Notes: generated from the letters alone by a model not told the origin. A stretch of 64,000 nt of DNA from Croceibacter atlanticus HTCC2559 (GCF_000196315.1 NC_014230.1:1942001-2006000); one strand, 5' to 3'; positions 8,293-17,155 are shown, counted from the first letter of the stretch. Numbers and translations are program-made.

Positions 8293-10149
8293 ATGAAAAT
8301 TCAAAATTACGTTACCCTTATTTTAGTATGCTTTGCGTGCTTTCAAATTAGCTGCGCACAAGATAGCGCAGAACCAGTTTATGATGTTTCTGCACATTAC
8401 AACAAGCAAGAGGTAGATATACCTATGCGCGATGGTGTGACACTGCATACCACAATTTATTCTCCAAAGGATACCTCTAAAAAGTATCCAATGATTATGC
8501 AACGTACTCCATACAGTTCAAGACCTTATGGTGAAGGCCAATTTAAATCTAAAATTGGACCAAACGAATATATGATGAAAGATGGTTACATAGTTGTATA
8601 CCAAGATGTGCGTGGTCGTTGGATGAGTGAAGGAGATTATGATAATATGCGTGCTTATATACCTAATAAGAAAAAAGGTCAAGTAGACGAAGCAAGTGAT
8701 ACCTATGATACGATTGATTGGTTAGTTAAAAATGTAGACAATAATAACGGTAATGTAGGAACTTGGGGAATTTCTTATCCAGGCTTTTATGCTACATATT
8801 CATTGTTAGACTCGCATCCAGCTTTAAAAGCGGTTTCTCCTCAAGCCTGTATAGGTGATTTCTTTTTTGATGATTTTCATCATAACGGTGCTTATTTATT
8901 AAGTTATTGGAGAGCAACAGCTGTATTCGGATACCAGACAGAACCTACTACAGAGTCTTGGTATGATTTCCCACAATTAGATACCCAAGATCAATATCAG
9001 TTCTTTTTAGATAACGGTCCATTAAGTAATTTAGATGAGTACTATAAAGAAGATAATGAGTTTTGGACACAGTTAAAAGAACATCCTAATTATGATGAGT
9101 TCTGGAAATCTCGTGGTATCATACAGCACTTAAAAGATATTAAGCCAGCTGTAATGACAGTAGGTGGTTTGTTTGATGCAGAAGATCTTTATGGTCCTTA
9201 TGAAACCTATAAAAATATTGAAGCTAAGAGTGATAACTTCAACATAATGGTTTTCGGACCTTGGAGTCATGGTGATTGGGCGCGTAACAAAGAACGCCAA
9301 GCAATAGGTAATGTATATTTTGGAGATAATATTTCAGACTACTACCAAAAGGATTTAGAAACACCATTCTTTGAGCACTTCCTTAAGAATGATGGTAAAG
9401 GCGACGTAAATTTAAGTGAAGCGAGAATATATGATTCTGGAACTAAAGAATGGAAATCTTATGATTCTTGGCCTCCAGAAAATGCTACTAAAAAAACAAT
9501 GTATTTAGGCAGCTCACAAAAGTTGAACAGCCTGCCAGAAGCAACTCAGGAAACTAAGTTTATTAGTGATGTAAATAAGCCAGTACCATATTCTGAAGAT
9601 ATTAAAATGGTATTTACACCTAGAAAATATATGACAGATGATCAGCGCTTTGCAGCGCGAAGACCAGATGTCTTGGTGTTTGAAACACCAGTAATGACAG
9701 AAGATATGACACTTGCAGGAGATATTTTAGCTAAGCTACAAGTGGCAACAACAGGTACTGCTGCAGATTGGGTTGTAAAAGTTATAGATGTTTATCCTGC
9801 AGATGCTAAGGATACAGAAGAAACACAAGACCACCTTAAAATGAGTAATTACCATATGATGGTTAGAAGTGAAGTGTTAAGAGGTAGGTTTAGAAACAGT
9901 TTTGAGCAACCGGAACCGTTTGTGCCAAACCAAAAAACTCCAGTTACTATAAAGCTACAAGATGTACACCATACCATAAAGAAAGGTCATAAACTACAAA
10001 TACAGGTACAGAGCACGTGGTTCCCTTATATTGATTTAAATCCGCAGACTTACGTAGACAATATTTTTGAGGCAAAAGCTTCAGACTTTAAGACACAAAC
10101 ACATTCTGTTTTTGGAGATAGTGCAATTGAGTTTTCAATATTAAATTAA
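8293..10149 (+). CDS. CocE/NonD family alpha/beta hydrolase lipoprotein
   Basis: 618 residues. The signal peptide ends at a lipobox (FQISC, Cys21). The N-terminal alpha/beta hydrolase domain has IPMRDGVTLHTTIYSP, the oxyanion region QRTPYS, and the nucleophile elbow GTWGISYPG with Ser161. The C-terminal part (from about residue 430) is the beta jelly-roll of the X-Pro dipeptidyl-peptidase/CocE type. Relatives cleave acyl or peptide bonds (cocaine esterase, glutaryl-7-ACA acylase, Xaa-Pro peptidases). It is the first gene of a two-gene unit: the DUF885 gene starts three bases after its stop, suggesting joint use in peptide or amide breakdown outside the cytoplasm. Confidence 0.87.
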   Translation: MKIQNYVTLILVCFACFQISCAQDSAEPVYDVSAHYNKQEVDIPMRDGVTLHTTIYSPKDTSKKYPMIMQRTPYSSRPYGEGQFKSKIGPNEYMMKDGYIVVYQDVRGRWMSEGDYDNMRAYIPNKKKGQVDEASDTYDTIDWLVKNVDNNNGNVGTWGISYPGFYATYSLLDSHPALKAVSPQACIGDFFFDDFHHNGAYLLSYWRATAVFGYQTEPTTESWYDFPQLDTQDQYQFFLDNGPLSNLDEYYKEDNEFWTQLKEHPNYDEFWKSRGIIQHLKDIKPAVMTVGGLFDAEDLYGPYETYKNIEAKSDNFNIMVFGPWSHGDWARNKERQAIGNVYFGDNISDYYQKDLETPFFEHFLKNDGKGDVNLSEARIYDSGTKEWKSYDSWPPENATKKTMYLGSSQKLNSLPEATQETKFISDVNKPVPYSEDIKMVFTPRKYMTDDQRFAARRPDVLVFETPVMTEDMTLAGDILAKLQVATTGTAADWVVKVIDVYPADAKDTEETQDHLKMSNYHMMVRSEVLRGRFRNSFEQPEPFVPNQKTPVTIKLQDVHHTIKKGHKLQIQVQSTWFPYIDLNPQTYVDNIFEAKASDFKTQTHSVFGDSAIEFSILN

Positions 10150-10152
10150 TTT

Positions 10153-11961
10153 ATGAATAAATATATAATAGGCGCAACGCTAGTCGTTGCGCTTTTCTCT
10201 TGCAAACAAAATTCAGAACCTATTTCTGAAGAAACAATAGCAACAGAAAGTAAAAAGGCAAATGATTTTTTTGAAGCCTCATTTAAAGAAGATGTTTCAA
10301 TTAGCCCTATGCTTCAAACACAATTAGGAGTAAAAACTAATTATGGAGAATGGGATGATTTTTCTAACCAAGCAGAAGCAAAAGAACTTGAGAGAGCAAA
10401 AAACAGGTTGGCTTATTTAAATGACAGCCTAAATGTAAACGCTTTAAATAAGGAAACTGCACTTAGCTACACATTATACAAACAAGATTTAGAGCATACT
10501 ATTGAAGATTATGCGTTTAGATTATACAATTATCCTGTTAATCAAATGCACGGTATGCATGCCGAAATTCCTGCATTCCTTATCAATATGCATAGTATAA
10601 ACTCTGTTGAAGATGCAGAGGCTTATATTTCTAGGTTAAAAGGTTTAGAAAAAGTATATGCAGACGTTTCTGAAAATTTGAGCATTCGTGAAACTAATGG
10701 AATAATGCCTCCAAAGTTTGTTTTTGAGAAAGTTATAGGAGATAGTAAGAATCTAATTAAAGGAAGACCTTTTGAAAAGAGTAACGAAGTAAGTGCGTTA
10801 ATGGAAGATTTTACGACCAAAGTAAATACACTTTCAATACCTAAGGATGAAAAAGAGGACTTATTAAATAAAGCAGAAAAAGCACTTACAGAACAAGTAA
10901 GACCAGCTTTTGAGGGTTTAATTTCTACAATGCAGGACCAACAACAAAGAGCTACAGTTGAAAATGGTGTATGGAAATTCCCTAAAGGAGATCAATTTTA
11001 TAATTTAGCACTTAAAAGAACTACCACTACTAGTCTCACAGCAAATGAAATACATGAGATTGGATTAAATGAAGTTGCTCGTATACACAAGGAAATGGAG
11101 CAAATTATGCAAGATGTAGGTTTTAACGGTACATTGCAGGACTTCTTTAAATTTATGCGTGAAGATGAAAAGTTTTACTATAAAAATACGGTAGAAGATA
11201 AGCAAGCTTATAAAGATAAGGCTACAGCAATCATCAATACCATGAAAGGTACCTTAGATAAATTGTTTAATACAAAGCCAAAAGCAGAACTCGTAGTAAA
11301 GGCAGTGGAGCCATTTAGAGAAAAAAGTGCAGGTAAAGCCTTTTACCAACAGCCAGCAATAGATGGATCTAGACCTGGCACTTATTATGTTAACCTTTAT
11401 GATATGAGTGCTATGCCTACCTACCAAATGGAAGCTTTAGCATACCACGAAGGCATACCTGGTCACCACATGCAAATTGCAATATCTCAAGAACTAGAAA
11501 ACATACCAGCTTTTAGAAAGCATAGTTTTTACACAGCTTATGTAGAAGGTTGGGCATTATATTCAGAATATATACCCAAAGAAGTAGGGTATTATAAAGA
11601 TCCTTATTCAGATTTTGGTCGTTTAGCCATGGAATTGTGGCGCTCTTGCCGTTTAGTTGTAGATACGGGTATACACGCTAAGAAATGGACACGTGAAGAA
11701 GGTATTGAGTATTATAAAAAGAATACACCAAATGCAGAAAGCGACTGTATAAAAATGGTTGAACGTCATATAGTAATGCCTGGCCAAGCAACCGCTTACA
11801 AAGTTGGAATGAATAAAATATTAGAATTAAGGAACTTATCTGAGGAAAAGCTAGGAAGCAATTTTGATATTAAAGAGTTTCATGATATTATACTTAAAGA
11901 CGGTGCATTACCGTTAGATATTCTAACTCAAAAAGTAGAAGCTTGGATAGCCAGCAAATAA
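10153..11961 (+). CDS. DUF885 family lipoprotein, predicted zinc peptidase
   Basis: 602 residues. The lipobox is ALFSC (Cys17). The DUF885 signature HEGIPGHH lies at residues 432-439, an inverted-zincin-like metal motif, followed by YVEGWALYSEY, which provides a further Glu. The length is typical for the family. Exported Bacteroidota members are thought to be metallopeptidases; the exact substrate is unknown. Three bases separate it from the CocE-like gene, so the two are cotranscribed. Confidence 0.85.
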   Translation: MNKYIIGATLVVALFSCKQNSEPISEETIATESKKANDFFEASFKEDVSISPMLQTQLGVKTNYGEWDDFSNQAEAKELERAKNRLAYLNDSLNVNALNKETALSYTLYKQDLEHTIEDYAFRLYNYPVNQMHGMHAEIPAFLINMHSINSVEDAEAYISRLKGLEKVYADVSENLSIRETNGIMPPKFVFEKVIGDSKNLIKGRPFEKSNEVSALMEDFTTKVNTLSIPKDEKEDLLNKAEKALTEQVRPAFEGLISTMQDQQQRATVENGVWKFPKGDQFYNLALKRTTTTSLTANEIHEIGLNEVARIHKEMEQIMQDVGFNGTLQDFFKFMREDEKFYYKNTVEDKQAYKDKATAIINTMKGTLDKLFNTKPKAELVVKAVEPFREKSAGKAFYQQPAIDGSRPGTYYVNLYDMSAMPTYQMEALAYHEGIPGHHMQIAISQELENIPAFRKHSFYTAYVEGWALYSEYIPKEVGYYKDPYSDFGRLAMELWRSCRLVVDTGIHAKKWTREEGIEYYKKNTPNAESDCIKMVERHIVMPGQATAYKVGMNKILELRNLSEEKLGSNFDIKEFHDIILKDGALPLDILTQKVEAWIASK

Positions 11962-11974
11962 ATAGCCATACCAA

Positions 11975-11998
11975 TTGTATGGTTCAACCATACATATG
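11975..11998. promoter_or_regulatory. Dyad operator-like site, copy 1
   Basis: The core is TGTATGG (11976-11982), TTCAA, CCATACA (11988-11994), a perfect 7-bp dyad. The 24-base block matches 15078-15101 at 20 positions. It ends 38 bases before the -7 box of the lipoprotein gene, the same distance as copy 2. A LuxR-type regulator is encoded between the two copies. Confidence 0.55.
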
Positions 11999-12013
11999 AT
12001 AGGGTTTAAAATG

Positions 12014-12043
12014 TTGGTATGTAACAGTTTGTATATATTTTTG
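12014..12043 (+). promoter_or_regulatory. Promoter of the 48-residue lipoprotein gene
   Basis: TTG (12014-12016), 19 bases, TATTTTTG (12036-12043), a full match to the Bacteroidota consensus. The leader of about 78 bases can form TAAGATT/AATCTTA. Confidence 0.75.
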
Positions 12044-12126
12044 TAGTGTAAGATTTAAAATAAGAATCTTATTTAGTTAATTTGATTACAATTTAATACA
12101 ATATAACTCTAACAAATATCATTATT

Positions 12127-12273
12127 ATGAAAAAATTAATTTACACTTTCGCTCTTACAGTATTCGCATTCTCATTCGCAGCTTGTGAAGCAGATGAATT
12201 ACCACAAGACGTTGACAACGGTGTAGGAGATCAGGTACAAGTACCTGCAGACAGAGAAGATGAAGGACTATAA
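12127..12273 (+). CDS. 48-residue lipoprotein next to a two-component system
   Basis: The ATG at 12127 opens a 48-codon frame ending in TAA at 12271. The product starts with a Lys-Lys signal peptide and hydrophobic core and a lipobox (FAAC, near residue 20). The mature part is about 29 residues, strongly acidic (CEADELPQDVDN and PADREDEGL). It is shorter than many gene callers accept. Support: a full-consensus promoter, a strong terminator directly after it, and position between an operator-like dyad and the sensor kinase. It may be an output or an input of the neighbouring kinase; this is inference. Confidence 0.78.
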   Translation: MKKLIYTFALTVFAFSFAACEADELPQDVDNGVGDQVQVPADREDEGL

Positions 12274-12295
12274 TAGTTTTTACATTTAAAAAAAT

Positions 12296-12330
12296 AAAAA
12301 AGCCTTTGAATAATTTTCAAAGGCTTTTTT
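12296..12330 (+). terminator. Terminator of the small lipoprotein gene
   Basis: AGCCTTTGAA (12301-12310) pairs perfectly with TTCAAAGGCT (12316-12325), with an A-run before and a T-run after the stem. A TTG just behind it (12332) could extend the next frame but lies in this terminator region, so it is not the kinase start. Confidence 0.9.
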
Positions 12331-12342
12331 ATTGGTTTTAGA

Positions 12343-12350
12343 TATATTTG
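12343..12350 (+). promoter_or_regulatory. -7 box eight bases before the kinase ATG
   Basis: TATATTTG matches TAnnTTTG and is followed by eight bases, then the ATG at 12359. No -33 TTG at normal spacing. If used, the leader would be only a few bases long. Confidence 0.4.
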
Positions 12351-12358
12351 AACTCTGT

Positions 12359-14401
12359 ATGAAATATAAATATTACATATATCTAATTTTATTCTTTTTA
12401 CTCTCTTGTTCTGAGGGATTTGATTTTCATGAAAAGAATTTAGCAGTAAATGATAGCCTTAAATTTTATATTGATGAATACAAAAGACAAGATTTAACTG
12501 ACCAACAGAAAAACAATATACTGTTAAAAGCTTTTAAATTTGCTGAACAAATAAATTCAGATTCATTAAAAAATAATTACTACAAAAGAATTTCATATCA
12601 GTTTTATAAATTAGGTGATACTTCCAACTTTTTAAATGTAAACAATAAAGGGGTTGAGCTTTCTGAAAAAATAAATGATTCCACAACGCTAGCAATTTTA
12701 TTATGGGATGCTGCAACTTATTATAGAGATAAACAACTCAAAAACAAAGAAGCTTACGAACGTTATTTTAAAGCCAAATCTATATTCGAAGATTTAGGGA
12801 ATGATTATAATGCTGCTAAAATGTTACTTAACATGGCAATCATTCAAACTAATGTAAGGGATTACATAGGTAGTGAGAATACAACGATTACAGCCATAAA
12901 TAAATTTGAACCTTTAGGAAAGCAACAGTATTTATATAGCTGTTATAACAATATTGGTATCATTAATAATGAGTTGGAAGAATATCAAGATGCCTTATAC
13001 TATCACCGCAAAGCTTTAAAAACATTAGATAGGTTTGAAAGTGATCCTACTTTAAAGGCTGTGTCTCTTAATAATATTGGTGTTGTTTATAAAAATAAGG
13101 GTAGTTATGATGATGCAATTACATCATTTAATCAAGCCTTAACAGTTGATAGCTTATTCTATAAAAATACGATTCTTTACTCTGCGCTATTAGATAATAT
13201 TGCCTTCTCTAACTTTAAGAGCGGTAATAATGCAGAGATCCCATACCTTTTTTACAAAGCAAAACAAATAAGAGATAGTATAAAGTTTGATCCTGGTATG
13301 ATAGAAAGCAGGTTAAATTTATCTGATTACTTTTTGGGAGAAGGAAATTATGATAAGGCGTTAAGTTATGCCAAGGAAGCAAAAAAACTTTCAGAAGAAT
13401 CAAACTATACAGATGATATACTAGCATCCTTACTCAAGTTGTCTAAATTAGATACGCTTAATGCTAGAGCTTATGCAAATAGGTACATAGTTTTATCAGA
13501 CAGTTTGCAAGCTCAAGAACGTTTAATGCAAAATAAATTTGCTAGAATTAGATATGAGACAGATGAGTATATAGATAAGAACAATGCGTTAAGCGAGCGA
13601 GTTAGAAATATTACTATAAGCTTATTAATTGCATTAGTGGTTTTTGGGTTACTATTCGTTATAAAGAGTCAATTATCTAAAAACAATCAACTTAAGTTAG
13701 AACGTGAACAACAGTTAGCAAATGAGCAGATTTATAATTTAATGATAGATCAGCAAAATAAAATTTCTGAAGGAAGAAAACGTGAAAAACAGAGAATTTC
13801 TAAAGAACTCCATGATGGTGTTTTAGGAAGTTTATTTGGTACTCGTTTAAGCTTAGGGAGTTTAAATACAAAGCATGATGAAAGTGCAATTAATAACAGG
13901 CAAAACTATATAGATAGGTTAAAGGAAATAGAAGAGGAGATACGAAGTATTTCTCATAACCTACAAAGTAAGGTGTTAAAAGAGGAACAGGTTTTTACTT
14001 CTTTAATTGAAGAGCTTTTGGAAATACAATCAAAAGCCGGAAACTTTAATTATGCTATACAAACTCAAACCGATTTGGATTGGGATATGATAGATGGTAA
14101 GGTTAAAATTAACATTTACAGAATACTACAGGAAGCCATACAGAACATAAATAAATATGCAGATGCTACCGAAGTTTTGCTTACCTTTAATGCCAATCAA
14201 AATCACATTAAAGTTACTATTGAGGATGATGGTGTAGGTTTTAATGTTCAGAAAAAATCACAAGGAATTGGTTTGTCAAATATGACATCAAGAGTTAAGG
14301 ATTTGCAGGGAACAATAAAAATCACTTCAGAACTTTCTAAAGGAACTTTAATAGAGGTTACAGTCCCTAAAACCAATTATTTTGACAAAAAAACGGCTTA
14401 A
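12359..14401 (+). CDS. TPR-containing sensor histidine kinase (HisKA_3 type)
   Basis: 680 residues from the ATG at 12359. This start gives a signal sequence (MKYKYYIYLILFFLLSC) ending in a lipobox-like LLSC. Residues about 60-390 hold tetratricopeptide repeats, for example SYDDAITSFNQAL. One membrane helix lies at 418-436 (ITISLLIALVVFGLLFVI). The dimerisation domain has REKQRISKELHDG with phosphoacceptor His485, and the ATPase domain shows the N-box EAIQNINKYADA near 590 and DDGVGF near 622. It should sense through its extracytoplasmic TPR domain and phosphorylate the regulator whose gene overlaps its end by 20 bases. A lipobox on a membrane-spanning kinase is unusual; it may be an uncleaved anchor. 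Confidence 0.88.
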   Translation: MKYKYYIYLILFFLLSCSEGFDFHEKNLAVNDSLKFYIDEYKRQDLTDQQKNNILLKAFKFAEQINSDSLKNNYYKRISYQFYKLGDTSNFLNVNNKGVELSEKINDSTTLAILLWDAATYYRDKQLKNKEAYERYFKAKSIFEDLGNDYNAAKMLLNMAIIQTNVRDYIGSENTTITAINKFEPLGKQQYLYSCYNNIGIINNELEEYQDALYYHRKALKTLDRFESDPTLKAVSLNNIGVVYKNKGSYDDAITSFNQALTVDSLFYKNTILYSALLDNIAFSNFKSGNNAEIPYLFYKAKQIRDSIKFDPGMIESRLNLSDYFLGEGNYDKALSYAKEAKKLSEESNYTDDILASLLKLSKLDTLNARAYANRYIVLSDSLQAQERLMQNKFARIRYETDEYIDKNNALSERVRNITISLLIALVVFGLLFVIKSQLSKNNQLKLEREQQLANEQIYNLMIDQQNKISEGRKREKQRISKELHDGVLGSLFGTRLSLGSLNTKHDESAINNRQNYIDRLKEIEEEIRSISHNLQSKVLKEEQVFTSLIEELLEIQSKAGNFNYAIQTQTDLDWDMIDGKVKINIYRILQEAIQNINKYADATEVLLTFNANQNHIKVTIEDDGVGFNVQKKSQGIGLSNMTSRVKDLQGTIKITSELSKGTLIEVTVPKTNYFDKKTA

Positions 14402-15056
14402 ACTCCTTATTGTAGATGATCATCCTATGATTATCGAGGGCTATAAGAATGCTCTCCAAGATATGTCATCAGATGATTATGAACTTATCATAGAATCTGC
14501 TCAAGATTGTGATGAAGGTATGGAGAAGATTCAAAACTCTACAACCGGCACACCATACGATATTATATTTTTAGATATACAGCTGCCTCCATCTAAAGAT
14601 GGCAGAATATTATCTGGCGAAGATTTAGGATTACGAGCAAACAGGTTATCACCGTCTTCTAAGCTTGTGTTCTTAACTATGTTTAATGATAATTACCGTA
14701 TTCATAGTATTCTTAAAAATGTGAACCCAGACGGCTTCTTAGTAAAGAGTGATGTAAACTCATCTGAGTTGGTAAAGGCTTTTGATACAATAAATAACGA
14801 TCCTCCATATTATAGTAAATCTGTTAAGCAGTTTATAAGAAATGACATGACAAATAGAAATGTTATAGATGAGCTGGATAGAAAAATATTATTTCATCTT
14901 TCTAAAGGTGTTCAAACAAAAGACTTACCAGAATATGTTTCACTTTCTATTAATGCAATAGAAAAGCGAAAGAAATCTTTACGAAAACTGTTTGATATTA
15001 GCACAAGAAACGATGTTTCTCTTATCCAAAAAGCTAAAGAACAGGGTTTTCTTTAA
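14382..15056 (+). CDS. NarL/LuxR-type response regulator
   Basis: 224 residues. The receiver domain has the acidic pair in LLIVDDHP and phosphoacceptor Asp65 in IIFLDIQLP. The C-terminal part (about 165-205) is a LuxR-type helix-turn-helix (LSKGVQTKDLPEYVSLSINA). The start is TTG at 14382, inside the kinase gene; it places the receiver core at the normal distance, and no better start exists. The kinase of the HisKA_3 class is the normal partner of such regulators. Two near-identical dyads at 11975 and 15078 flank the locus and are candidate binding sites (inference). Confidence 0.88.
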   Translation: MTKKRLKLLIVDDHPMIIEGYKNALQDMSSDDYELIIESAQDCDEGMEKIQNSTTGTPYDIIFLDIQLPPSKDGRILSGEDLGLRANRLSPSSKLVFLTMFNDNYRIHSILKNVNPDGFLVKSDVNSSELVKAFDTINNDPPYYSKSVKQFIRNDMTNRNVIDELDRKILFHLSKGVQTKDLPEYVSLSINAIEKRKKSLRKLFDISTRNDVSLIQKAKEQGFL

Positions 15057-15077
15057 AATTTTAATTAAAAAATTAAA

Positions 15078-15101
15078 TAGTATGGTTCAGCCATAACTAT
15101 G
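15078..15101. promoter_or_regulatory. Dyad operator-like site, copy 2
   Basis: It has core ATGG-TTCAG-CCAT and 20 of 24 positions identical to 11975-11998. The flanking AGGGT..AAAAT is also shared. It starts 21 bases after the regulator stop and ends 38 bases before TATTTTTA at 15139. Confidence 0.5.
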
Positions 15102-15138
15102 TTAAGGGTAAAATCACTCTTAACACTCAATATCCTCG

Positions 15139-15146
15139 TATTTTTA
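15139..15146 (+). promoter_or_regulatory. Candidate activator-dependent -7 box
   Basis: TATTTTTA, one base from TAnnTTTG, at exactly the distance from the dyad seen at 12036. The -33 position holds CTC, not TTG, as could be expected if an activator bound to the dyad replaces that contact. It points into the gene-free region 15147-15576. Confidence 0.4.
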
Positions 15147-15190
15147 CATCAGATTAATTGTTAGAGTCTATTTATAGATGAAGTTTAAAT

Positions 15191-15283
15191 AGAGTGGAGA
15201 ATAAATCCAACTAAGCACATTGGTTAAACAATGTTCGAAATAGGAAATTTATTTTGCCCCAAATTAGGATTTAACTCCACTCT
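15191..15283 (+). ncRNA. Foldable RNA segment A
   Basis: AGAGTGGAG (15191-15199) pairs with CTCCACTCT (15275-15283), continued inside by AAATCC (15203-15208) with GGATTT (15267-15272). The closed part holds a perfect hairpin ACATTG/CAATGT (15217-15234). No gene-sized frame is present. Family unknown to me; could be part of a longer transcript ending at 15546. Confidence 0.4.
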
Positions 15284-15404
15284 TTTGAACAAAATCCACC
15301 TCTTTGAAAACTAAAAGTATTTTAAATGAAATAACATAGCTTACTGTATTTATAGCTACTGTAAATTTCAACTAAATTTTGAAGTACCAATTTTAAGAAA
15401 AAAT

Positions 15405-15546
15405 AGAATGCTCCAAATTCTAACAGGCCTCAAGTTGTTGACCGCACTTAACCTGTAAAGATTTATATACTTTAGAGTATATAATACGTGATGTATTAAC
15501 CAACATAAACACGTTACAATAGCCACTCGGAGCATTCTTTTTTTAT
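15405..15546 (+). ncRNA. Cloverleaf-like structured RNA ending in a terminator
   Basis: The closing stem AGAATGCTCC (15405-15414) / GGAGCATTCT (15529-15538) is 10 bp and perfect and is followed by a T-run. Inside lie three hairpins in order: ACAGG/CCTGT (15423-15456), TATATACT-TTAG-AGTATATA (15464-15483), and ACGTGATGT/ACAT..CACGT (15486-15514). The plus direction is favoured by the T-run and the upstream operator/promoter unit, but an A-run on the left allows the minus direction too. It lies 30 bases before the ATG of comM, so it could be a free small RNA or a leader controlling comM. Confidence 0.45.
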
Positions 15547-15576
15547 TTTCACTACTTTTAAAGAAAACAAGCACAC

Positions 15577-17115
15577 ATGCTCATAAAAGTATTTGGTAGT
15601 GCAGTCTTTGGCGTAGAGGCTACAACTATCACTGTAGAGGTAAATGTTGACAAAGGCATTGGTTATCATTTAGTAGGTCTTCCAGATAAAGCAATTCAAG
15701 AAAGTAGTTATCGTATAGCAGCAGCATTAAAAAATGTAGGCTACAAACTTCCAGGTAAAAAGATCACCTTAAATATGGCTCCTGCAGATATGCGAAAGGA
15801 AGGATCTGCGTACGACCTAACTTTAGCATTAGGAATCTTAATCGCATCGTCTCAAATAAAAGCAGAACAAATAGCAAAGTATATTATAATGGGAGAGCTT
15901 TCGTTAGATGGCTCTTTACAACCTATAAAAGGCGCATTACCTATAGCTATTAAGGCTAGGGAAGAAGGCTTTGAAGGTTTTATATTACCTAGTCAAAACG
16001 CAAAAGAAGCTGCTATTGTAGATGGCCTAAAAGTGTATGGTGTGGATAACATATCTCAAGTAATCGACTTTTTTGATAGAGACATTAAACTTGAGCAGAC
16101 TATTATTGATACGCGAAAAGAATTTTACAAAATATTGGATCATCCAGAATTCGATTTTGCCGATGTAAAGGGACAAGAATCAATTAAACGCTGTATGGAA
16201 ATTGCAGCTGCTGGTGGTCATAATATAATTCTTATAGGTCCGCCAGGTTCTGGAAAAACCATGCTATCAAAACGTTTGCCATCTATCTTGCCGCCAATGT
16301 CTTTAAAAGAAGCTTTGGAAACAACTAAAATTCATAGTGTTTCTGGTAGAATGAGAGAGCATTCTGGTTTAATGGCAGAGCGACCATTTAGAAGTCCACA
16401 TCATACTATTAGTGATGTTGCTCTTGTAGGTGGTGGTGCGTACCCACAACCAGGAGAAATTTCTTTATCTCATAATGGTGTATTGTTTTTAGATGAGTTA
16501 CCAGAATTTAAACGAAGTGTTTTAGAAGTAATGAGGCAGCCTCTTGAAGATAGGGAGGTTACTATCTCGAGAGCTAAATTTACAGTAACCTACCCATCAA
16601 GTTTTATGTTGGTTGCCAGTATGAATCCTAGTCCTGGCGGTTATTTTAATGATCCAGATGCGCCGGTAAGTTCTTCTCCAGCAGAAATGCAGCGTTACTT
16701 AAGTAAAATTTCCGGACCACTATTAGATAGAATAGACATTCATATTGAAGTTACACCTGTGCCTTTTGAAAAACTAACAGATGCCAGAAAAGCAGAAAGT
16801 AGTGTTGAAATAAGAAAACGTGTAACCAAAGCTAGAGAAGTGCAAACTGAGCGTTTTAAAGACCTAGATACTATACATTATAATGCGCAAATGGGAGTAC
16901 GTCAAATTAGAGAGTATTGCAAACTAGATGAAGCCTCGATGCAGTTATTAAAATCTGCAATGGAGCGTTTAAACCTATCTGCAAGGGCGTACGATCGTAT
17001 TCTTAAAGTTGCAAGAACTATTGCAGACCTAGAAGCTTCAGACGAGGTTACAGGTACACATATTTCAGAAGCCATACAATACAGAAGTCTTGATCGTGAA
17101 GGTTGGTTAGGCTAG
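15577..17115 (+). CDS. comM: YifB/ComM family AAA+ ATPase (Mg chelatase-like)
   Basis: 512 residues, full length. The N-terminal ChlI-like domain (1-170) is of the Lon-protease-related fold. The AAA+ core has Walker A GPPGSGKT (221-228), followed by [18 protein letters not shown] and [11 protein letters not shown] with Walker B. The C-terminal domain includes [20 protein letters not shown]. ComM is a hexameric helicase that helps branch migration during natural transformation. The gene stands alone between the structured RNA region and the DUF2891 gene. Confidence 0.93.
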   Translation: MLIKVFGSAVFGVEATTITVEVNVDKGIGYHLVGLPDKAIQESSYRIAAALKNVGYKLPGKKITLNMAPADMRKEGSAYDLTLALGILIASSQIKAEQIAKYIIMGELSLDGSLQPIKGALPIAIKAREEGFEGFILPSQNAKEAAIVDGLKVYGVDNISQVIDFFDRDIKLEQTIIDTRKEFYKILDHPEFDFADVKGQESIKRCMEIAAAGGHNIILIGPPGSGKTMLSKRLPSILPPMSLKEALETTKIHSVSGRMREHSGLMAERPFRSPHHTISDVALVGGGAYPQPGEISLSHNGVLFLDELPEFKRSVLEVMRQPLEDREVTISRAKFTVTYPSSFMLVASMNPSPGGYFNDPDAPVSSSPAEMQRYLSKISGPLLDRIDIHIEVTPVPFEKLTDARKAESSVEIRKRVTKAREVQTERFKDLDTIHYNAQMGVRQIREYCKLDEASMQLLKSAMERLNLSARAYDRILKVARTIADLEASDEVTGTHISEAIQYRSLDREGWLG

Positions 17116-17155
17116 CTATTATTTCTTATTTTTAGAACGTAATTTATACACAACT

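Noticed and set aside
12332-12358. TTG start extending the sensor kinase by nine residues
   Set aside because: The codons lie in the terminator/-7 box region and would put nine extra residues before a good signal sequence; ATG 12359 is preferred.
15229-15245. GTTCGAAA resembling a tRNA T-loop
   Set aside because: No matching T-stem, anticodon arm or acceptor stem at the required distances; not a tRNA.
15231-15314. 27-codon plus-strand frame inside the structured region
   Set aside because: No signal peptide, family or ribosome site; it crosses the stem of RNA segment A and is no longer than expected by chance.
15368-15574. Minus-strand open frame of 68 codons
   Set aside because: It covers the inverted-repeat RNA region, has no recognisable domain and no promoter, and its sequence is explained by the cloverleaf fold.
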